Positions 33,959 through 40,727 of a stretch of 64,000 nucleotides of DNA are shown here, piece by piece; position 1 is the stretch's first letter; every line of letters starts with the position of its first letter. The position numbers and the translations under genes were made by a program. Origin of the DNA: Cryobacterium aureum (GTDB taxonomy: Bacteria > Actinomycetota > Actinomycetes > Actinomycetales > Microbacteriaceae); contig NZ_PPTG01000014.1 of NCBI RefSeq assembly GCF_002954245.1, positions 186,001 to 250,000 on the forward strand. Reading direction: 5' to 3'. The notes below the pieces were generated by a model. That model was not told where the DNA came from, did no database searches, and worked only from the letters and a program-made list of their open reading frames with translations.

Positions 33959-35326
33959 CTAGCCGGCACCGACGATGAACATGGTCGCGATGAAGACCAG
34001 GCCGGCCGCCAAAAAGGTGATCGTCGTGTAGCCGAGGATGTCGCGCATCTTCAGCCCGGCGATCGCCAGCAGCGGCAGCGCCCAGAACGGCTGGATCATG
34101 TTGGTCCACTGGTCACCATAGGAAACGGCCATGATGGCGACCGAGGGGTCGACGCCGAGGCGTTCCGCCGCGTCGAGCATGATCGGGCCCTGCACCGCGA
34201 ACTGGCCACCACCGGAGGGCACGAAGAAGTTCACCAGCCCGGCCGCGAGCAGTGCCATGACGCCGAAGGTCGCCGGCGTCGACACGTTCACGAAGAAGTC
34301 GGAGAAGACGCCGATCAGGCCAGAGCCGACCATCATGCCGAGGATGCCCGCGTACAGCGGAAACTGCAGCAGAATGTCGCCGACGTTCGACGCCGCGTCT
34401 TTGGTCAGCCGGATTAGTTCGAACGGGTTGCGCACGAGCAGAAAGATCAGGGCGAGGAACGACCAGTTCACGATGTCGAGTGTCAGCGTGCCGCCCTCGA
34501 CGAAGTGGATGACGAGGTAGGCGACGAGGGCGAGACCCACAATCAGAGTCAGGATGCGACTGGCATCCAGCCGGTCAGCGGGTGTGACGACGGGTTCCTG
34601 GGCAACCTGCTTCTCGCGTGCATCGACCTCGAGCACAAAGACCGGGGCGCCTTGGCGAGGGGCGACCAGCGCCAGGGCGAGGGCCACAACCACGATCGTC
34701 GCGATGGCCGCGGTGATATTCCACGCGGAGAATGTGGTGTCGGCCAGCGAGATTGTTCGGCCGAGCTGCTCCGCCAGGAAGGAACCATCGGTGGCTGCGG
34801 TGAGCGGGCCCGATCCGGAATAGCCCATGTGCCAGATCACAAAGCCCGAGTAGCCGGCGGCGACCAGCAGGGGGAAGTGCGCCGGTACGCCCTTGGCGCG
34901 CAGCTGAAAGGCCACCTCCTTGGCGAGCAATCCGCCGACCACAAGGCCGAGGCCCCAGGTGATGAGGCAGGCCACCGCGGCGACGGTGAACACAAAGATG
35001 TAGGCCTGCAACGCCGTTCGAGGCACGCCGCCGAGTCGCACCAGCAACCGGTGCACCGGAGTCGTGTTGGCCAGAATATGCCCAAGCAGCAGCACGAGCG
35101 CCATCTGGGTCATGAAAGCGAGCAGCCCGGCCAGGCCGTCGCCCCAGCTGCGCACGACGTCGATCGGGCCGGAATCGGTGAGGATCAGGGCGAGTATCGC
35201 TACGATCACGGTCAGCGCGATCACGAACACGAGGGCGCTCGGAATGAACCGTTCGACGAGCGAGTTGATCGGGCGCATAAACGCGGCGGCGGGGCCGGTG
35301 GCGCGTTTCTCAGTGGCAGTTGACAC
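33959..35326 (-). CDS. atoE: Short-chain fatty acid transporter
   Basis: 455 residues with about twelve membrane helices. Matches the AtoE family: RFIPSALVFVIALTVIVAILALILT at the start, LARHIL-like LLLGHILANTTPVHRLLVRL, SGFVIWHMGYSGSGPL, then NFFVPSGGGQFAVQGPIM and YGDQWTNMIQPFWALPLLAIAGLKMRDILGYT, the last two being the family's strongest signatures. It should import acetoacetate, butyrate or similar acids, which fits the presence of isocitrate lyase. No CoA-transferase genes are next to it. Confidence 0.9.
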   Translation of the reverse strand: MSTATEKRATGPAAAFMRPINSLVERFIPSALVFVIALTVIVAILALILTDSGPIDVVRSWGDGLAGLLAFMTQMALVLLLGHILANTTPVHRLLVRLGGVPRTALQAYIFVFTVAAVACLITWGLGLVVGGLLAKEVAFQLRAKGVPAHFPLLVAAGYSGFVIWHMGYSGSGPLTAATDGSFLAEQLGRTISLADTTFSAWNITAAIATIVVVALALALVAPRQGAPVFVLEVDAREKQVAQEPVVTPADRLDASRILTLIVGLALVAYLVIHFVEGGTLTLDIVNWSFLALIFLLVRNPFELIRLTKDAASNVGDILLQFPLYAGILGMMVGSGLIGVFSDFFVNVSTPATFGVMALLAAGLVNFFVPSGGGQFAVQGPIMLDAAERLGVDPSVAIMAVSYGDQWTNMIQPFWALPLLAIAGLKMRDILGYTTITFLAAGLVFIATMFIVGAG

Positions 35327-35376
35327 GAAAGTCCCCCTGGTTTGCTACAACATTGTGGCTCAGGGCGTCTGCACTG

Positions 35377-35389
35377 ACCTTGTAAAGGT
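35377..35389. promoter_or_regulatory. Inverted repeat ACCTT-GTA-AAGGT upstream of atoE
   Basis: Perfect five-base arms around three bases, about 50 bases upstream of the atoE start (minus strand). A candidate operator in an otherwise featureless 160-base divergent region; no partner site seen. Confidence 0.3.
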
Positions 35390-35488
35390 AGCAGGCGGGT
35401 CGTCTACTCCCCCGGTCGGGGCCGCCGAAAGCACGAAACGTAGACTTGACAGGCCACCGCGTTCCTGTGGCACGCGTGAGGGAGTCGC

Positions 35489-36088
35489 ATGACCCAGAAC
35501 GACATCGTTCTTATTCGCCACGGACAGACCGAGTGGAGTATTTCCGGTCAGCACACCGGGCGCACCGACATTCCGCTGACCGACTTCGGTCGCCAGCAAG
35601 CGGATGCCCTCGGCGAGATGCTCGACGGCGAACACTTCGATCGGGTCTATTCGAGCCCGTTGGTGCGCGCCCGGGAGACGATGGAACGCGCCGGATACGG
35701 TAGGAAGGGAGTGGTGAGCGACGACCTCGTGGAGTGGGATTACGGTGTGTATGAGGGCCGCCGCACCGTCGACATTCGTTCAGAGATTCCCGGCTGGACC
35801 GTGTGGGGCAACCCGATTTTTGGCGGCGAATCCGTCGAGGAGGTGGGCGCTCGCGCCGATCTCGCCATCGAAACGTGCCTCGCCGCCGAGGGACGAGTGG
35901 CCGTCTTCGCCCACGGACACTTTCTGCGCATCATGACCGCACGCTGGATGGGCCTGCCAGCCGTCGCCGGCAAGAGCCTGAGCCTCGGCACTGCAACGGT
36001 GTCGACTCTTGGTTGGGAACGCGAGAATCGTGTGCTGCAGATGTGGAACGACGCCTGCCACCTGAGTTCGATGGACCCGGTCGTCTAA
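35489..36088 (+). CDS. Histidine phosphatase (phosphoglycerate mutase-like)
   Basis: 199 residues. Catalytic LIRHGQTEWS (phospho-accepting His11), the conserved Arg in VYSSPLVRARETM, the acid/base segment LVEWDYGVYEGR and second His in VFAHGHFLRI. Proteins of this size are usually small-molecule phosphatases rather than true mutases. ATG with GAGGGAG upstream. The EWDYGxYEGRxT signature is typical of the actinobacterial acid phosphatase group. Confidence 0.9.
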   Translation: MTQNDIVLIRHGQTEWSISGQHTGRTDIPLTDFGRQQADALGEMLDGEHFDRVYSSPLVRARETMERAGYGRKGVVSDDLVEWDYGVYEGRRTVDIRSEIPGWTVWGNPIFGGESVEEVGARADLAIETCLAAEGRVAVFAHGHFLRIMTARWMGLPAVAGKSLSLGTATVSTLGWERENRVLQMWNDACHLSSMDPVV

Positions 36089-36257
36089 CCGGCCCCTGAA
36101 CGGCCGCAATTGCCCCTAGTCTGGGGTTAGACAGATTCTATTCGTTGGAACCATTGTCGTGGGGGCGCACGAACGAGTGTGCGAATGGCGCCCGGAGGAC
36201 ACGACAGTGGGGACTTGGGGGCGTCACCTGCTCGCGAGCCCGGTCAACGGGGGAAGC

Positions 36258-36319
36258 CCGATGTGCAACATCGGCGACCACGCCAACGCGTGGCCCTGCC
36301 GGACCCGCATGGTGCGGGT
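36258..36319 (+). promoter_or_regulatory. Hairpin-rich RNA leader of the ice-binding protein gene
   Basis: Three perfect hairpins in a row: CCGATGT/ACATCGG (36258-36274, three-base loop), CCACGC/GCGTGG (36278-36293, four-base loop) and ACCCGCA/TGCGGGT (36303-36319, three-base loop), ending 21 bases before the ATG. Upstream come a GCTCGCGAGC palindrome (36230-36239) and CGCAC/GTGCG (36166-36183). A -10-like TAGTCT at 36117-36122 would give a leader of about 210 bases. I cannot match it to a known riboswitch class; a thermosensor or other cis-regulator is possible. Confidence 0.5.
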
Positions 36320-36340
36320 CTATACCGAGGGGAAAATATC

Positions 36341-37114
36341 ATGAGTTCGTTCACACAGCTTTCACCGTCGCGCAAGCGACTTCTCGGCGCTCTGCTCGCC
36401 TTCGGCATGATCGGAGTCGGCAGTATCGGAGTCGGCGGAGCCGTCGCCGCCGAGCCCGCCCCGCGCGCCGCGGTCGACCTTGGAGAGGCCGGCACCTTTG
36501 CCATCCTGTCGAAGTCCGGCATCACGGATGTCTACGCGTCCGCGATCAGCGGCAACGTTGGCGCGAGCCCCATCTCCGGTGCCGCTATTCACCTCACCTG
36601 CCCGGAGGTCGACGGAACGATTTACAGCGTCGACGCCGAGGGGCCCTCCTGCATCGTGACCGATGCCACGTACCTCACCGAGGCCGTCAGCGACGTCGAA
36701 ATCGCTTACACCGATGCCGCAGGGCGCACCACTCCCGACTTCATCAACCTGGGCGCTGGCGAGATCGGTGGCCTGACCCTCACCCAAGGCCTCTACAAGT
36801 GGGGCACCGACGTGAACATTTCCACCGACGTCACCCTCACCGGCACCGCGGATGACGTCTTCATCTTCCAGATCTCCAAGGATCTGGTCCAGGCCTCCGC
36901 CCAAAGCGTCATCTTGGCCGGCGACGTGCAGGCGAAGAACGTGTTCTGGCAGGTTGCCGGTTCCGTCGCCATCGGCACGACCGCGCACTTCGAAGGCACC
37001 ATCCTCAGCCAGACGATGATCGCCATGAAGACCGGAGCGACCATCAACGGCCGCCTTCTGGCCCAGACGGCCGTCACACTGCAGAGCAACACGGTCACCG
37101 CGCCCGTCGAGTAA
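36341..37114 (+). CDS. Secreted ice-binding protein (DUF3494)
   Basis: 257 residues. Basic N-terminus (SRKRLLGALLAF), hydrophobic core and a signal-peptidase site at AVAA/EPA (about residue 37). The mature part is a DUF3494 ice-binding beta-solenoid: DLGEAGTFAILSKSGITDVYASAISGNVGASP, then LTLTQGLYKWGTDVNISTDVTLTGTADDVFIFQISKDL, ILAGDVQAKNVFWQVAGSVAIGTTAHFEGTILSQTMIAMKTGATINGRLLAQTAVTL. There is no C-terminal anchor, so it is probably released and binds or reshapes ice around the cell. Preceded by the structured leader and by GGGGAAAATATC before the ATG. Confidence 0.93.
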   Translation: MSSFTQLSPSRKRLLGALLAFGMIGVGSIGVGGAVAAEPAPRAAVDLGEAGTFAILSKSGITDVYASAISGNVGASPISGAAIHLTCPEVDGTIYSVDAEGPSCIVTDATYLTEAVSDVEIAYTDAAGRTTPDFINLGAGEIGGLTLTQGLYKWGTDVNISTDVTLTGTADDVFIFQISKDLVQASAQSVILAGDVQAKNVFWQVAGSVAIGTTAHFEGTILSQTMIAMKTGATINGRLLAQTAVTLQSNTVTAPVE

Positions 37115-37127
37115 CGCAGCAACGCAG

Positions 37128-37162
37128 AAAGGCGCGGGTGACTTCTGGTCACCCGCGCCTTT
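37128..37162. terminator. Bidirectional terminator after the ice-binding protein gene
   Basis: A perfect 15-bp stem (AAAGGCGCGGGTGAC at 37128-37142 and its complement at 37148-37162) with loop TTCTG. The AAA/TTT ends give a short U run in both directions, so it can serve the ice-binding gene and the convergent gene at 37179. Confidence 0.85.
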
Positions 37163-37178
37163 CGTCACTCTGGTGGGG

Positions 37179-37469
37179 TCAGCGCACCGGCACCCAGGTT
37201 CCCTTAACCCGCTCGGTAACCAGCGATGCCCGCAGCTCGGCGACGAGTCGCAGGTCAGCCACCACGTGGGCGCCGATCTGGAGGGCCGACGCCGCGTCAT
37301 CCGCTGTGAAACGCACGATGATTCGGGCGGCGCCGGCGACGATCGTGAGGTCGGAGGCCTCCACCGTGGTGAATTCGGCCGCCGCAGCTGCGGCCCGGGG
37401 CACAACCGAAGCGGGCGCGGTGCCAGGGTGCAGGGATTCGATACTCATGGTGACGCGATAAGAAGGCAT
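37179..37469 (-). CDS. Conserved small protein, unknown function (96 aa)
   Basis: 96 residues with no membrane segment: MPSYRVTMSIESLHPGTAPASVVPRAAAAAAEFTTVEASDLTIVAGAARIIVRFTADDAASALQIG and a basic end (TERVKGTWVPVR). The alternating strands and helices look like a small ferredoxin-like alpha/beta fold. Start chosen at 37469 because TACCCT ends six bases upstream (leaderless pattern identical to the DUF2277 gene); an ATG 13 codons earlier is possible. No family recognised. Confidence 0.65.
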   Translation of the reverse strand: MPSYRVTMSIESLHPGTAPASVVPRAAAAAAEFTTVEASDLTIVAGAARIIVRFTADDAASALQIGAHVVADLRLVAELRASLVTERVKGTWVPVR

Positions 37470-37481
37470 GGCTTCAGGGTA
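37470..37481 (-). promoter_or_regulatory. Leaderless-type promoter -10 box
   Basis: Minus-strand TACCCT (37476-37481), then GAAGCC, then the ATG at 37469. Nearly identical to the element at 7640-7651. Confidence 0.45.
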
Positions 37482-37567
37482 CGGGTACTCCTTTAGTGCA
37501 CGAGTCATCAGGTCGACCACTGCACGACTACAGCGGATGTCCACCCGCCTCACACAGGCGCGCCACC

Positions 37568-37580
37568 TAAACTTTCTGGC
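37568..37580 (+). promoter_or_regulatory. Leaderless-type promoter of the thioredoxin-fold gene
   Basis: TAAACT (37568-37573) followed by seven bases and the ATG at 37581. Confidence 0.45.
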
Positions 37581-37859
37581 ATGACTGAATCCATTGCCAC
37601 CGACACCGCCACGCGCATCACGATGTATGGGGCGGAGTGGTGCGGCGATTGCCGCCGTTCCAAGTCGCTGCTGGACCGCCTCGAGGTGGACTACGACTAC
37701 GTGGACCTGCTGCTCGTCGAGGACGGTGCCGACCGCGCCCGCGCCATCAGCGGGCGCACCAACATTCCGGTCATTGTGTTCCCCGACGACACCCACCTGG
37801 TCGAGCCGAGCGACGCCGAGGTGCGCACCAAGCTCACGCAGCTCGGCCGCCTGAGCTGA
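37581..37859 (+). CDS. Glutaredoxin/mycoredoxin-like protein
   Basis: 92 residues of thioredoxin fold with the redox motif CGDC (Cys21, Cys24) in ITMYGAEWCGDCRRSKSLLD and the cis-Pro segment TNIPVIVFPDDTHLVEPS. In actinobacteria such proteins take electrons from mycothiol or mycoredoxin. The CGDC centre is shared by a clade of glutaredoxin-like proteins next to but distinct from Mrx1 (CGYC). Soluble and cytoplasmic. Confidence 0.88.
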   Translation: MTESIATDTATRITMYGAEWCGDCRRSKSLLDRLEVDYDYVDLLLVEDGADRARAISGRTNIPVIVFPDDTHLVEPSDAEVRTKLTQLGRLS

Positions 37860-37925
37860 CCCGACGCCGTTGCCCCCACCCCCGTGCTACTGTCAGAAAT
37901 CGCAGATACCAACGGGGGTAGCACC

Positions 37926-38249
37926 ATGCACGCAACGCTCACACCGACGACACGGCGCGTTCCTATTTCGCTGTGGATCAGCGCGGTACTTTTCGTGGTC
38001 TACAGCGTTCTCGGCGTGGCCGTTGCTCTGGCCGTGCGCACCGATGCGCTGAACATCATTGCCCTGCTGACCGTGTCGCCACTGATGTTCGTGGGCATGG
38101 TCGTCTCCGTGGTCGACATCGTGCGCACCCGCAAGCGCGGCGGCGCCGACCCGGCCTACACCCGGCTGCAGTGGGTCGGCCTCGCACTCATGGTCGCGGC
38201 CATGCCGCTCTGGATGGCTATCGCGATTGCGATCGCCTCCCTGCCCTAA
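37926..38249 (+). CDS. Small membrane protein (107 aa)
   Basis: Three predicted membrane helices (VPISLWISAVLFVVYSVLGVAVALAV, IIALLTVSPLMFVGMVVSVVDIV, WVGLALMVAAMPLWMAIAIAIASL) separated by a basic loop RTRKRGGADPAYTRLQ. No family recognised. Its stop codon overlaps the end of the convergent peroxiredoxin pseudogene by four bases. Confidence 0.65.
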   Translation: MHATLTPTTRRVPISLWISAVLFVVYSVLGVAVALAVRTDALNIIALLTVSPLMFVGMVVSVVDIVRTRKRGGADPAYTRLQWVGLALMVAAMPLWMAIAIAIASLP

Positions 38250-38964
38250 ACCTTCAGGCGGGAGTCGATCTCGGCTTCAGTGAGCTTCTTGGTGCAGAAG
38301 TAACCAGTCCTGGCAGGTGAGTTCTTCTTCGGCGGCACCGTCCATACGCTCCTTGGCCGTTCCGCACGAGCCGGGCAGCGGCATAATGACGGGTTCGCCC
38401 GGCATCCAGTCGGCGGTGTCGCTACACCGAACTCATCGGCGGTCTGCAGCGCCTTGATCACCCGGAGCAGTTCAGGAAAGTTGCGGCCGGTGCTCAGCGG
38501 GTAGTAGATGATCGTGCGGATAATGCCCTTCGGATCGATGATGAACACGGCGCGCACTGTTGAGGAGCCGCCTTCACCGGGCATGATCATGCCGTATTTC
38601 ATCGAAACCTCAACCGTGTGGTCGTCGATGAGCGGGAAGGTGACTAGCACGTTGCTGTGCCCGCGGTAGGAGATCTTCTGCTCGATCGTGCGGAGCCAGG
38701 CGATGTGACTGTACAGCCCGTCGACCGAGAGCCCGACGAGGTCCGTGTTGTACTGGGCAAATTCCTCCTGCATAACGGCGAAGGTCATGAATCGCTCGTG
38801 CAGACCGGGGTGAAGTCGGACGGGTGGCTGAACAGGATGACCCACCGGCCGGCATAGTCGCCGGGAAAGGAAATGTCCCCCTGGGTGGTGACGGCCGTGA
38901 ACTCCGGTGCAGGGTCTCCGAGGCGCGGCATAGTGAAAGTGGCGGTGGGGGTGGTTTCAGGCAT
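38246..38964 (-). pseudogene. Peroxiredoxin (AhpC/TSA, 1-Cys-like) with three frameshifts
   Basis: From the ATG at 38964 (TGAGGA upstream) the minus strand reads a good peroxiredoxin N-terminus: FTMPRLGDPAPEFTAV, then YAGRWVILFSHPSDFTPVCTS with the peroxidatic Cys. A one-base deletion near 38791 breaks the frame; the next frame continues FMTFAVMQEEFAQYNTDLVG, SVDGLYSHIAWLRTIE through IIYYPLSTGRNFPELLRVIKALQ. A second deletion near 38415 and an extra base near 38302 disturb the C-terminus before YFCTKKLTEAEIDSRLKV. Each shift restores the family sequence in another frame. As read, only an 58-residue stub would be made. Confidence 0.85.
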
Positions 38965-39105
38965 GGTTCCTCAAATCTGTTCGTTAGGGAAACGCCTGAA
39001 CAAACCGCATCCGAGCTAATTCCAACACATACCCCCACCGGTACCCGATATTTACCCTCAAGGGCAGAACGCCCCCTTACGCGGGCCGCCGCTGACACCC
39101 CGCAG

Positions 39106-39164
39106 TTATCCACAGATGTACCGCGTCGAAGTGGACCTACGCGGTACGTGAATAGGGTGACTGC
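39106..39164 (+). promoter_or_regulatory. 9-bp inverted repeat and leaderless -10 box before a 21-codon frame
   Basis: GTACCGCGT (39118-39126) and ACGCGGTAC (39139-39147) form perfect nine-base arms with a 12-base spacer. Six bases on is TAGGGT (39153-39158), then GACTGC and an ATG at 39165 whose frame stops after 21 codons. A single TTATCCACA at 39106-39114 matches a DnaA box. Looks like an operator and leaderless promoter that lost its gene, or drives a short RNA. Confidence 0.4.
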
Positions 39165-39216
39165 ATGATTCCAATTGCATCGAGATCCCGGCAGAAATCT
39201 AGCCCCCCTTGTGTGC

Positions 39217-39252
39217 TTGCCCTAGCCTAACTAGCGCCCTATCATGGTTAGG
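39217..39252 (+). promoter_or_regulatory. Promoter and candidate operator of the hicAB pair
   Basis: TTGCCC (39217-39222) and TATCAT (39240-39245) are 17 bases apart. CCTAAC (39226-39231) and GTTAGG (39247-39252) form an inverted repeat around the -10 box, where a HicB HTH would be expected to bind. Confidence 0.5.
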
Positions 39253-39254
39253 AA

Positions 39255-39449
39255 GTGAGCCAGCGCGAGGTTGAGAAGTACCTCACGTCTCTCGGCTGGC
39301 AGCTGATTCGAACCTAAGGCGGACACAACGTGTGGAAATCAGGCGACGGAACCCTCACTCTCGCCATCCCCACCCACGGGCGAGTCTCCCCCGGGGTCGT
39401 GCGCCAGATCGTCAAGATTTTACCGACGACACCTGATTCATGGCGATAG
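39255..39449 (+). pseudogene. hicA: HicA-type mRNA interferase toxin with nonsense codon 21
   Basis: Frame from GTG at 39255: MSQREVEKYLTSLGWQLIRT, stop (TAA, 39315-39317), GGHNVWKSGDGTLTLAIPTH, GRVSPGVVRQIVKIL. This is the whole HicA fold (RExxKxLxxxGWxLxRxxGGHxxWK with the catalytic His, then VPxHxxxxxGxxRxIxK), interrupted once where a Lys or Arg is expected; one base change (AAA to TAA) would explain it. HicA toxins are small RNases that cut mRNA. The downstream antitoxin gene is intact. Confidence 0.8.
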
Positions 39450-39461
39450 AGAGCCTTCCGA

Positions 39462-39923
39462 ATGTTTAAGACTGTTCTCGAGGGCTCCGGGCCCCATACT
39501 TCTTCGCCAACAGATGCGCGACCTCACCATTTCGACGCCGTCGCGATCAGGGAGGGGCGCTGGTGGATAATCACCGTCCCTGCGCTCGATGCCGTCACCC
39601 AGGCTCGGCGTGTGCGACAGATCAACGACATGACCATTGGACTTATCTCCGCTTTGCTCGACCTCAACGAGGAACAAATCGAGGTCACTGTCGCGCTCGA
39701 GATGCCCGGAGCCGCTGCGGCGGCATGGAGCGAGGCATCCGTTCTGCACGAGGAAGCACTTGCCGCCGAGCGAACCGCCGCCTCCCTGCGGCGACGGGCA
39801 GTGCACAATCTGACCGCCGACCACGGTCTAACGCAGGCCGAGGCAGCGCTTCTGCTCAAAATCTCGCCTCAGCGGGTACAACAGCTCGTCGGGTCGGCCT
39901 CAGCCGCTGGCGCGCCCCAGTAG
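39462..39923 (+). CDS. hicB: HicB-family antitoxin with C-terminal HTH
   Basis: 153 residues. Residues about 23-85 are a HicB partial RNase H-like fold (FDAVAIREGRWWIITVPALDAVTQARRVRQINDMTIGLISALLDLNEEQIEVTVALEM). A coiled-coil linker follows (SVLHEEALAAERTAASLRRRAVHNL), and the C-terminus is an HTH (LTQAEAALLLKISPQRVQQLV). HicB neutralises HicA and represses the operon. Twelve bases separate it from the hicA remnant. With the toxin broken it may survive as a plain DNA-binding protein or as protection against a related HicA. The start could lie a few codons downstream. Confidence 0.8.
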   Translation: MFKTVLEGSGPHTSSPTDARPHHFDAVAIREGRWWIITVPALDAVTQARRVRQINDMTIGLISALLDLNEEQIEVTVALEMPGAAAAAWSEASVLHEEALAAERTAASLRRRAVHNLTADHGLTQAEAALLLKISPQRVQQLVGSASAAGAPQ

Positions 39924-39967
39924 TCTGCTCTCCAGCGCAATCGGCCCCTCGTAGCCGAAGAATTCTT

Positions 39968-40297
39968 ATGCCGTTAACACAGAACTCCGATATTTCATCA
40001 GCTTTGGGCGTAGCGTCGAAGGGCTACCCCGGACCCGGTAGCGGTTTCGACCGCGAAGAGCGAGGGGTACTGATGTTTCACACGTTTCTACATCCAATAA
40101 GCGACTTCTCCGGCGGGGAATCGGCCGCCGTCGGGGTCGCCCTGCCACCGATCGCCGTGATCGCCACCGGGGTCATTGATCTCGAACAACAGTCCTCGCC
40201 TCAGGTTTCTGCAGTGCAAACGACCACACCATCGGCTAGTACGAGGACACTTGAAGATTGGCTCGACCAGCTGCCGATGCGTGGCTGGGACGCCTGA
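39968..40297 (+). CDS. Hypothetical protein, doubtful (109 aa)
   Basis: An ATG opens 109 codons in a part of the window that is otherwise decayed. The middle has a mildly hydrophobic stretch (AAVGVALPPIAVIATGVIDL) and the end an acidic helix (TRTLEDWLDQLPMRGWDA). No ribosome-binding site of note and no recognised domain. It may be a real lineage-specific gene or an accidental frame. Confidence 0.25.
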   Translation: MPLTQNSDISSALGVASKGYPGPGSGFDREERGVLMFHTFLHPISDFSGGESAAVGVALPPIAVIATGVIDLEQQSSPQVSAVQTTTPSASTRTLEDWLDQLPMRGWDA

Positions 40298-40339
40298 GCG
40301 CAGTCAGTACGGCTGGTGCTGACAGCCGCGTCAACGCCT

Positions 40340-40398
40340 GCCGAGGTCGGGCGCGATCTACTGCACGATGGTCTCGAGCAGGTGGGAGTTGAAGTCGA
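40340..40398 (-). pseudogene. Duplicated 59-bp 3' end of the luciferase-like monooxygenase
   Basis: 59 bases matching 40737-40795, the end of the intact monooxygenase gene, with three differences. On the minus strand it reads VDFNSHLLETIVQ, stop, IAPDLG; the stop is a CAG-to-TAG change. Nothing else of the gene is present. Confidence 0.75.
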
Positions 40399-40442
40399 CT
40401 CACCTCGAGCAGCTCCTCCTGAGTCTGTCCCATCCCTTTTTC

Positions 40443-40649
40443 CCAGTGGCGATGCATTCGGACATCGCGATCTCCTCCGCGCAGCTGACGCTCGATGCCA
40501 GCGCGGCGTCGGGTCATCAATGAGAGATGCCCCTCCAGATTGGCTACCTCTTCCCTATGGCTGGCGATCTGCCCAAGGATTTCTTGACGTTCGGGCTCGC
40601 CCCTGGGTCTCACCTCCATGCCTCCACCACCAATCCTCCTTGGCATCAT
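40443..40649 (-). pseudogene. Possible MerR-type regulator tail (remnant)
   Basis: The minus-strand frame here gives ERQEILGQIASHREEVANLEGHLSLMTRRRAGIERQLR, a coiled coil with the spacing of the dimerisation helix of MerR regulators (HREEVxxxxxxLxxLxxR). The DNA-binding half is absent and the frame runs into the duplicated monooxygenase fragment. The assignment is tentative; 40298-40727 holds nothing else I can interpret. Confidence 0.3.
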
Positions 40650-40727
40650 CGGTGACGAAGATCACAGGCAGCGTCGCTGCAACGGAGCCTTCACTCGACT
40701 ACCGGATTCTTGGCTTCCCGAATCGGC

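Noticed and set aside
39106-39114. Perfect DnaA box TTATCCACA, possible origin
   Set aside because: A single box with no cluster, no AT-rich unwinding region and no dnaA/dnaN genes; a lone nine-base match is expected by chance.
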